Shown here: positions 5,875-10,411 of the stretch, piece after piece
Position numbering within the stretch: the first letter of the stretch is position 1
Layout of the letters: each line of letters starts with the position of its first letter
Assembly: GCA_009776905.1 (NCBI GenBank)
Contig: WRMX01000045.1
Location: 1-10,411, forward strand
Direction: 5' to 3'
Source: Oscillospiraceae bacterium
GTDB taxonomy: Bacteria > Bacillota > Clostridia > Oscillospirales > Oscillospiraceae
Length of the DNA: 10,411 nt
Made by a program: the position numbers and the translations under genes
Notes under the pieces: generated by a model
Told to the model about the DNA's origin: nothing
Seen by the model: only the letters and a program-made list of their open reading frames with translations
The model's database searches: none

Positions 5875-7017
5875 TTATTCTTCGAACAGTTTCGCTGCCT
5901 CTTTGTGGGCCTCGATGATCTTGATATTCTGCGGGCAATGCTTTTCACATTCGCCGCATTCGATGCAGTCGCTCGCCTTGGCGGGAGTCCCGCCCATCAT
6001 GCCGCCGGTCACCATGCCGTAAAAACGTTTCGACCCCGGCAGATTCTGGTACTTCGTGTATTCGTTAAGCGTGTTGAGAATGCCGGGTGTGTTGATCTTC
6101 TTCGGGCAGTCGTTGACGCAATAGCGGCATTGCGTGCATGGGAGCGTGGGGATTTTACTGACCTCGTCGAGAGCGTGGGCGATGACCCTCATCTCGTCTT
6201 CCGACAACGGCCCCATAGTGTCTGCGATCGTCGTGTTGTCTTCGACCTGTTCAACGGCCGACATGCCCGACAGCACGGTAAGAATGCCGTCAAGATGCAT
6301 CGGGAAACGCAGCGCCCACGACGCCACGCTCACGTTCGAGTTCGCTTTTTTGAAGATGCCGGCAACCTCAGGCGTGAAGTTCGCGAGCGAACCGCCCTTG
6401 ACCGGGCTCATGACGACGATGCCCTGCCCGTGGCTGTGCACCGCTTCGTAACAGCCCTTCGCCTGCGCCTCCCAGTCGAGGTAGTTGATCTGCAGCTGGA
6501 CGATGTCGATATAATCGCCATGCTCGTCGAGGATGCGGTTGAGCGAATCGCCGTCGCCGTGGTAGCTGAAACCGATGTTTTTTGATTTTCCGGTGTCTTT
6601 CACGCTGCGCAGATAGTCCCAAGCTTTCATCTTGTCGATCATTTCGAGGCGGTCGGGGCCGATGCCATGCAGGAAGTATGTGTTGAAAAAGTCGAGCCCC
6701 GCGCGTTCCAATGATTTTTGCGTCATGCCCTTCATTTCGTCTTGCGTCAAAGGACCCCAAAGGGGTATTTTTGTCGTAACCTGGAACTTGTCGCGCGGAT
6801 AACGCTCAGAGACGGCCTTGCGTATGGCGACTTCGGAGTTGCCCCCGTGATATCCGAATGCGGTGTCGAAGTATGTGAAGCCGCGCTCGAGGTATATGTC
6901 GACCATCTTTTTGACTGTTTCGTAGTCGATTTCTTCTTCCGGTTTCCCGGGGAAGCCGGGAAGCCTCATGAATCCGAAGCCGAGTTTTTTGATTGGCGCG
7001 CCGAAGAAGTCTTTCAT
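5875..7017 (-). CDS. Aldo/keto reductase with C-terminal double [4Fe-4S] ferredoxin domain
   Basis: This is a predicted cytoplasmic oxidoreductase of the bacterial aldo/keto reductase subgroup fused to a ferredoxin domain. The substrate is unknown. The barrel (about 1-285) has the catalytic tetrad: Asp51 in YFDTAFGYH, Tyr56, Lys83 in VTTKIP and His117 in YFLHG. The C-terminal part has Cys294, 297, 300 and 304 (CTQCRYCVNDCP) and Cys351, 354, 357 and 361 (CIECGECEKHCP), enough for two [4Fe-4S] clusters. At 380 residues it has the usual length. The start at 7017 is chosen because AGGAGG (7028-7033) precedes it at 10 nt; an in-frame ATG at 7053 would add 12 residues but lacks a ribosome site. It lies on the opposite strand, splitting the B12 genes, and nothing in the sequence ties it to cobalamin. 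Confidence 0.93.
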   Translation of the reverse strand: MKDFFGAPIKKLGFGFMRLPGFPGKPEEEIDYETVKKMVDIYLERGFTYFDTAFGYHGGNSEVAIRKAVSERYPRDKFQVTTKIPLWGPLTQDEMKGMTQKSLERAGLDFFNTYFLHGIGPDRLEMIDKMKAWDYLRSVKDTGKSKNIGFSYHGDGDSLNRILDEHGDYIDIVQLQINYLDWEAQAKGCYEAVHSHGQGIVVMSPVKGGSLANFTPEVAGIFKKANSNVSVASWALRFPMHLDGILTVLSGMSAVEQVEDNTTIADTMGPLSEDEMRVIAHALDEVSKIPTLPCTQCRYCVNDCPKKINTPGILNTLNEYTKYQNLPGSKRFYGMVTGGMMGGTPAKASDCIECGECEKHCPQNIKIIEAHKEAAKLFEE

Positions 7018-7051
7018 TCGATTTTGTCCTCCTGTATTTTTGATTTGGGTC

Positions 7052-7081
7052 ATTGTATCATAAATTGATTATGTATTTCAA
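7052..7081 (-). promoter_or_regulatory. Likely promoter of the aldo/keto reductase gene
   Basis: On the - strand, TTGAAA (7076-7081) and TACAAT (7052-7057) are separated by 18 nt. Each differs from the sigma-70 consensus by one or two bases. A transcript would begin near 7045, just ahead of AGGAGG (7028-7033). The 105-nt gap is shared with the divergent cobD gene, for which I could not find an equally good promoter. Confidence 0.5.
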
Positions 7082-7122
7082 TATAAAACAACGTGTGAAA
7101 ACTCAAAAAGGAGAAAATTCCT

Positions 7123-8247
7123 GTGAAAACCGTACATGGTGGCAATATTTTTGATGAATACGGCGTAGCGGACGATGAATTGATTGACTTCTCCACGAAC
7201 ATAAACCCTCTGGGCATGAGAGATGAGGCAAGGGACGCAATGCGCGACGCGATCGAGCGGACGGGGATATATCCCGACTCGCGCAGCCTGGAGCTGTCTG
7301 CCAAGATAGCAGAGCATGAGGGCGTCGAACGAGAGCAGGTCTTATGCGGCGGGGGAGCATCCGACATCATTTTTCGGTTCGCATATGCAGTAATGGGGCT
7401 TGCGAAAGGCTCTGGCGACGACGTTGAAATTCAAAAACATACGGCGGCGCACAGACCCGCGACAGTCCTCCTCACCGCGCCGTCGTTTTCCGATTATGAG
7501 CGGGCCGCGAGGGCAGCGGGCGCCGATATAGAATACCATTATCTCGAAAAGGAAAAAGGCTTTGCTATCGACGGGAGCATTATTGGGGCGATACGGACGG
7601 CTGCCCCGGATGCCGTGTTCGTATGCAATCCGAACAATCCTGTCGGAAGCCTGATGGATGCGAGCCTTGTCAAGAATATAGCGGAGGAGTGCAGGTCCGC
7701 CGGCGCGATGCTCTTGGTTGACGAATGCTTTTTGGATTTCGTGGATGGCCATGCAAGATTCTCGGCAATTCCGCTTGTCGACGGCTATCGTAACATTGTG
7801 GTATTGAAAGCGTTCACAAAGACATTTTCGATGCCGGGCGCGCGCCTCGGGTATGCTGTTTGCGGCGATATCGGTTTCGTCGAAAAAATGCGCTCTTGCG
7901 GCCCCGATTGGCCCGTGTCGAACATCGCCCAGGCAGGAGGCATCGCATCGCTACGCGACGCTTCGGATTATCTCAATGAATCACGCAATTTTATTGTCGA
8001 GCAGCGGGAGTTCTTGGTGCGCGAGCTGATGTGCCTTGGGATGGTCGTATACCCTCCGTCCGCGAACTTCATATTTTTCTATTGCCCCTCCGGGAGCGGC
8101 CTTGCGGGCGCTTTGCTGGAGAGGGGAATACTGATTAGAGATTGCTCGAATTATGTGGGTCTCGGAGCCGGTTATTATAGGGTCGCGGTGTTGGATGAGG
8201 AGAAAAACAAGCGGCTCATCGAAGCTTTGCGGTCAGCGTTGATATAG
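7123..8247 (+). CDS. cobD: PLP-dependent threonine-phosphate decarboxylase (CobD)
   Basis: CobD decarboxylates L-threonine-O-3-phosphate to (R)-1-amino-2-propanol O-2-phosphate, the linker that CbiB attaches. The N-terminal HGGNIFDEYG (5-14) and LIDFSTNINPLG (20-31) separate CobD from its close relative histidinol-phosphate aminotransferase (HisC). Other class I fold elements are CNPNNPVG (168-175), Asp200 in LLVDECFLDF, Lys233 in AFTKTFSMPGARLGY (the expected PLP Schiff-base lysine) and Arg241. Residues about 92-113 are a hydrophilic insertion before LLTAPSFSDYE, so the 374-residue protein is slightly long. The GTG start follows AAGGAG (7108-7113) by 9 nt. The last 16 codons, including the stop, are repeated three more times downstream. 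HisC activity is the alternative, but the motif and context favour CobD. Confidence 0.87.
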   Translation: MKTVHGGNIFDEYGVADDELIDFSTNINPLGMRDEARDAMRDAIERTGIYPDSRSLELSAKIAEHEGVEREQVLCGGGASDIIFRFAYAVMGLAKGSGDDVEIQKHTAAHRPATVLLTAPSFSDYERAARAAGADIEYHYLEKEKGFAIDGSIIGAIRTAAPDAVFVCNPNNPVGSLMDASLVKNIAEECRSAGAMLLVDECFLDFVDGHARFSAIPLVDGYRNIVVLKAFTKTFSMPGARLGYAVCGDIGFVEKMRSCGPDWPVSNIAQAGGIASLRDASDYLNESRNFIVEQREFLVRELMCLGMVVYPPSANFIFFYCPSGSGLAGALLERGILIRDCSNYVGLGAGYYRVAVLDEEKNKRLIEALRSALI

Positions 8248-8390
8248 GAGAAAACCAAGCGGCTCGTCGAGGCTTTGCGGTCGGCGTTGATGTAGGAGAA
8301 AAACAAGCGGCTCGTCGAAGCTTTGCGGTCTGCGTTGATGTAGAAGAAAACAAGCAGCTCATCGAGGCTTTGCGGTCTGCGTTGATATAG
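8200..8390 (+). repeat. Four tandem copies of the cobD 3' end including the stop codon
   Basis: The 48-nt unit at 8200-8247 is the real cobD terminus (EKNKRLIEALRSALI plus TAG). It is followed by near-identical copies at 8248-8295 and 8296-8343, each in frame and ending in TAG, then a 47-nt copy at 8344-8390 that has lost one A. Each junction reads TAG-GAG, forming AGGAG, and the last one supplies the ribosome site of cobQ. Differences are mostly at third codon positions (TCA/TCG/TCT, ATA/ATG, GAA/GAG), plus I/V. Confidence 0.95.
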
Positions 8391-8399
8391 GAGGCGATT

Positions 8400-9296
8400 A
8401 TGGCAAAACCGATTATGATCCAGGGGACCTCGTCCGGAGCGGGAAAGACGACAATTGCGCTCGCCCTGTGCAGAATATTCAAGCAAGACGGATATTGCGT
8501 CGCGCCCTTCAAGTCACAGAACATGACGTCGAACACCGTTGTTCTGGACGGCGGTGAAGAAATCGCAATATCACAGGTATTGCAGGCGCGCGCAGCAGGC
8601 ATACCTCCCGACGCGCGTATGAATCCTGTTGTCATAAAGCCCTTGTCCGGTGGACACGGAACACAGATCGTGCTGAACGGGAAGCCATATGATGTCGTGA
8701 GCTCCCGAGGCGTTGCTGCGGTCAAGGAGACATTGATGCAGGAGATTCTGAAAGCATATGAATCCCTTGCGGCGCAATATGAGATCATAGTCATAGAAGG
8801 CGCGGGCAGCCCTGTCGAACTGAATTTGAACAAAAACGACATCGTGAACATGGGCGTAGCGCTTAGCATCGGGGCGCCGGTGCTGCTTGTGTCCGACATT
8901 GACAGAGGCGGCGTGTTCGCTTCTTTATTTGGGACTATGGCGCTTTTCAACGAGCAGGAGCGATCTTGCGTCAAGGCGACGATCGTGAATCGTTTCAAGG
9001 GCGACCTTGAATATTTTGCCGATGGCGTTGGTATCATAGAGTCAATAACGGGGGTGCCGGTCGCGGGGGTCGTGCCATATTTTCGCGTCGATCTGCCGGA
9101 AGAGGATGGGTTGCTCGACGGGGATGGCACTGCGGCAGACGTACGTGGCACTGGTGGCACAGGTACGGACGGCGCCGATACAGGAGAATTTTCCTCAAGC
9201 AGCAATAGCGCCGAATATGAGGAACAGTTCAATCTCATCGCACACACTGTCCGCGCATCGTTGAACATGGATTTGATATACAGTTTGATAAAGTAA
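8400..9296 (+). CDS. cobQ: Cobyric acid synthase lacking the glutamine amidotransferase domain (CobQ/CbiP-like)
   Basis: CobQ performs ATP-dependent amidation of the b, d, e and g side chains of the corrin ring, normally with ammonia from its own C-terminal glutaminase. The synthetase domain (1-232) is clear: P-loop GTSSGAGKTT (9-18), APFKSQNMTSNT (35-46), ARMNPVVIKP (72-81), IVIEGAGSPVELNL (130-143), VSDIDRGGVFASLFGT (164-179) and PYFRVDLPEED (226-236). Full-length CobQ is about 500 residues; this is 298. After residue 236 a Gly/Asp/Ser-rich linker of about 39 residues leads straight to FNLIAHTVRASLNMDLIY (277-294), which resembles the extreme C-terminus of normal CobQ. The Cys-His-Glu amidotransferase (GATase) region is absent, as if removed cleanly. 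AGGAGG (8389-8394) lies 5 nt before ATG. Whether it works with free ammonia or a partner is unknown. Confidence 0.85.
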   Translation: MAKPIMIQGTSSGAGKTTIALALCRIFKQDGYCVAPFKSQNMTSNTVVLDGGEEIAISQVLQARAAGIPPDARMNPVVIKPLSGGHGTQIVLNGKPYDVVSSRGVAAVKETLMQEILKAYESLAAQYEIIVIEGAGSPVELNLNKNDIVNMGVALSIGAPVLLVSDIDRGGVFASLFGTMALFNEQERSCVKATIVNRFKGDLEYFADGVGIIESITGVPVAGVVPYFRVDLPEEDGLLDGDGTAADVRGTGGTGTDGADTGEFSSSSNSAEYEEQFNLIAHTVRASLNMDLIYSLIK

Positions 9297-9307
9297 GGGC
9301 TTCGCGC

Positions 9308-9461
9308 GCACAACTTTGTGACTGATAGTATCTTAATTATTGTTTGTGCTGAGAGTCGCTAAGCGACCAACATGAAGATGCCGGATTTTGTAGGTGGAAC
9401 CTCCATGTGAATGAGGCGAGGTTCACTTCATGTATTCCAAACGATTAACAGCGTGGAGGTT
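9308..9461 (+). promoter_or_regulatory. Structured leader with possible ribosome-site sequestration
   Basis: The gap upstream of the PP-loop gene contains GCACAA/TTGTGC (9308-9313 with 9344-9349), the palindrome GTCGCT-A-AGCGAC (9355-9367) and CATGAAG/CTTCATG (9371-9377 with 9426-9432). The element AACCTCC (9398-9404) can pair in two exclusive ways. With GAGGTTC (9418-9424) it forms part of a seven-pair stem. With 9451-9461 it forms eleven continuous pairs (two G-U) that cover GGAGG (9455-9459), the ribosome site. This resembles a translational switch. I see no B12 box or other known aptamer core, so the class and ligand are unknown. Confidence 0.35.
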
Positions 9462-9467
9462 AGCGGA

Positions 9468-10133
9468 ATGATTGATTTATCGGGAAAGAAATTCGTCGCG
9501 TCATACAGTGGGGGAAAGGACAGCATCCTTGCGGTCCACCGGGCTATCAAGGCGGGCCTCGTGCCAATTGGCCTTATAACGACATATAATTCGGACGCGG
9601 ACCGGTCGTGGTTCCACGGAATGTCGGAGGAACTGCTTCAGAGCGTCTCGGACTCTTTGCGAATACCGTTGAAGTTGATTCAGACGACCGGCGACAGCTA
9701 TGCGGAAAATTTTGAAGCGGCGCTCATGGAAGCAAAGGCTGCGGGAGCGGAAGTATGCATATTCGGCGACATAGATATCGAGGGGCATTTCGATTGGTGC
9801 CTCAAACGCTGCGAGAACACGGGACTGGAGGCTTGGTTTCCATTGCGCGACGAACCAAGGAAAGCCGTAGTTTATGAGTTTCTGGATGCCGGGTTTTCGG
9901 CTGTCATAAAAATCGTCGATACAGCAAGAGTTTCCGACAGCTTTCTCGGAAAAACGTTGACGAAAGATGTTGTCGATGAGATCGAGCGGGGAGGCGCTGA
10001 CATATGCGGCGAAAACGGTGAATACCACACGTTTGTATACGACGGCCCGTTGTTTTCGTCGAGCGTCAAGTTCATAGCGAGCCCGCCAATCCAGAGAGAC
10101 TCGTACCTGATGATTGATCTCGCGCTGGAATGA
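9468..10133 (+). CDS. PP-loop ATPase of the Dph6/diphthine-ammonia ligase family (COG2102)
   Basis: The N-terminus VASYSGGKDSILAVHRA (10-26) contains the PP-loop SGGKDS (14-19), which binds ATP for adenylation. The C-terminal GENGEYHTFVYDGPLF (181-196) is the second hallmark of this family. GDIDIEGHFDWC (100-111) and FPLRDEPR (124-131) also fit. In archaea and eukaryotes Dph6 uses ATP and ammonium to amidate diphthine on elongation factor 2, a modification bacteria lack, so the bacterial role is unknown. At 221 residues it has normal single-domain length. The ATG at 9468 follows GGAGG (9455-9459) by 8 nt; an in-frame ATG at 9411 lies inside the leader hairpin and is not preferred. Its place after the GATase-less cobQ makes a corrinoid-related amidation conceivable, but that is inference. 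Confidence 0.82.
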   Translation: MIDLSGKKFVASYSGGKDSILAVHRAIKAGLVPIGLITTYNSDADRSWFHGMSEELLQSVSDSLRIPLKLIQTTGDSYAENFEAALMEAKAAGAEVCIFGDIDIEGHFDWCLKRCENTGLEAWFPLRDEPRKAVVYEFLDAGFSAVIKIVDTARVSDSFLGKTLTKDVVDEIERGGADICGENGEYHTFVYDGPLFSSSVKFIASPPIQRDSYLMIDLALE

Positions 10134-10411
10134 AGCTATTTGAGTTAACATAATGCAGTAAAACAAGATTCTTCGGTCGCTAGTTCCCTCAGAATGACGC
10201 GCTTGCCGGCATTCCGTGGGCTTCAATATTTTTTTTGCACTTTTAATGTTGATGTTTTTGAGATAACCGATAAGTCTTAATCGTTTTGGTTCGGCATATT
10301 CCACGTTAGTTGTAGATTATACAAAATCATCGTATGAAAGTGCGCCTATTGCGAAAAATTGTTGTTGATTTTTTCCTCTCGTTACTATATTATTACGTTA
10401 TTATTGCGGCG
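10134..10411. other. AT-rich intergenic tail without a supported gene
   Basis: No reading frame here has homology I recognise or a ribosome site. It holds the small palindrome at 10166-10197 and a run of eight T (10229-10236). Only a poor GC stem precedes the run (GCC at 10205-10207 with GGC near 10219-10221), so a terminator is possible but weak. The final 90 bases are strongly AT-rich, as expected of a promoter region for a gene beyond the window. Confidence 0.6.
10166..10197. repeat. Imperfect palindrome resembling a common interspersed repeat
   Basis: The segment starts AGATTCTTCGGTCGCTAG and ends CCCTCAGAATGA. ATTCT and AGAAT pair at the ends around a loop rich in C and G. It resembles the widespread short repeats of the form ATTCTTCG...CTCAGAATGA found in many bacterial intergenic regions. 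Only one copy is visible here, so its repeat status rests on recollection of that motif, not on the window. Confidence 0.35.

Noticed and set aside
8248..8390. Separate small gene made of the cobD tail copies
   Set aside because: Each copy ends in its own stop and has no suitable start codon after the AGGAG junctions, so no independent peptide is supported.
8216..9313. 365-residue open frame on the - strand across cobQ and the cobD tail repeats
   Set aside because: It is antisense to a gene with a full set of CobQ motifs. Its Ser/Pro/Thr-rich translation and repeated SYINADRKA segments come from reading the repeats backwards.
9501..10304. 267-residue open frame on the - strand opposite the PP-loop gene
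   Set aside because: The + strand carries SGGKDS and GENGEYHTF motifs with a good ribosome site; the - frame shows no family features.

Overview
The window is a vitamin B12 (cobalamin) salvage, transport and late-assembly cluster. It probably comes from an anaerobic, Clostridia-like member of the Bacillota. Four things suggest this: strong AGGAGG-type ribosome sites, GTG and TTG starts, tightly overlapping genes, and a ferredoxin-type aldo/keto reductase typical of anaerobes. The assignment rests on gene content and style only; no rRNA or marker gene is present.

Layout on the + strand: cobU-like (149-796), cobC-like (793-1380), btuF lipoprotein (1505-2635), btuC permease (2831-3847), btuD ATPase (3847-4617) and cbiB (4614-5720), ending at a hairpin near 5820-5846. 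One gene on the - strand, a two-[4Fe-4S] aldo/keto reductase (5875-7017), converges on cbiB. The + strand then resumes with cobD (7123-8247), a cobQ that lacks its glutaminase domain (8400-9296), and a PP-loop ATPase of the Dph6/COG2102 family (9468-10133). The last 278 bases are AT-rich, carry no gene I can support, and hold one small palindrome.

How the genes work together: BtuFCD imports corrinoid. CobQ amidates the corrin ring. CobD makes (R)-1-amino-2-propanol phosphate and CbiB attaches it. CobU activates the adenosylcobinamide side chain. CobC dephosphorylates the lower-ligand intermediate. CobT and CobS are not in the window.

The odd feature is repeat expansion. The CobU-like protein carries fourteen GVND motifs in about 92 extra residues. 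CbiB has an Ala-rich insertion with an exact 21-nt repeat. BtuF has a long low-complexity linker, and CobQ has a short low-complexity linker where the glutaminase domain should be. The 3' ends of cobD and cbiB are tandemly duplicated including their stop codons, and the btuF-btuC gap holds a 23-nt triple repeat. Two further points deserve attention: the GATase-less CobQ sits beside a possible ATP-dependent amide ligase, and the leader of that ligase can form two mutually exclusive pairings, one of which covers the ribosome-binding site. I see no canonical cobalamin riboswitch.
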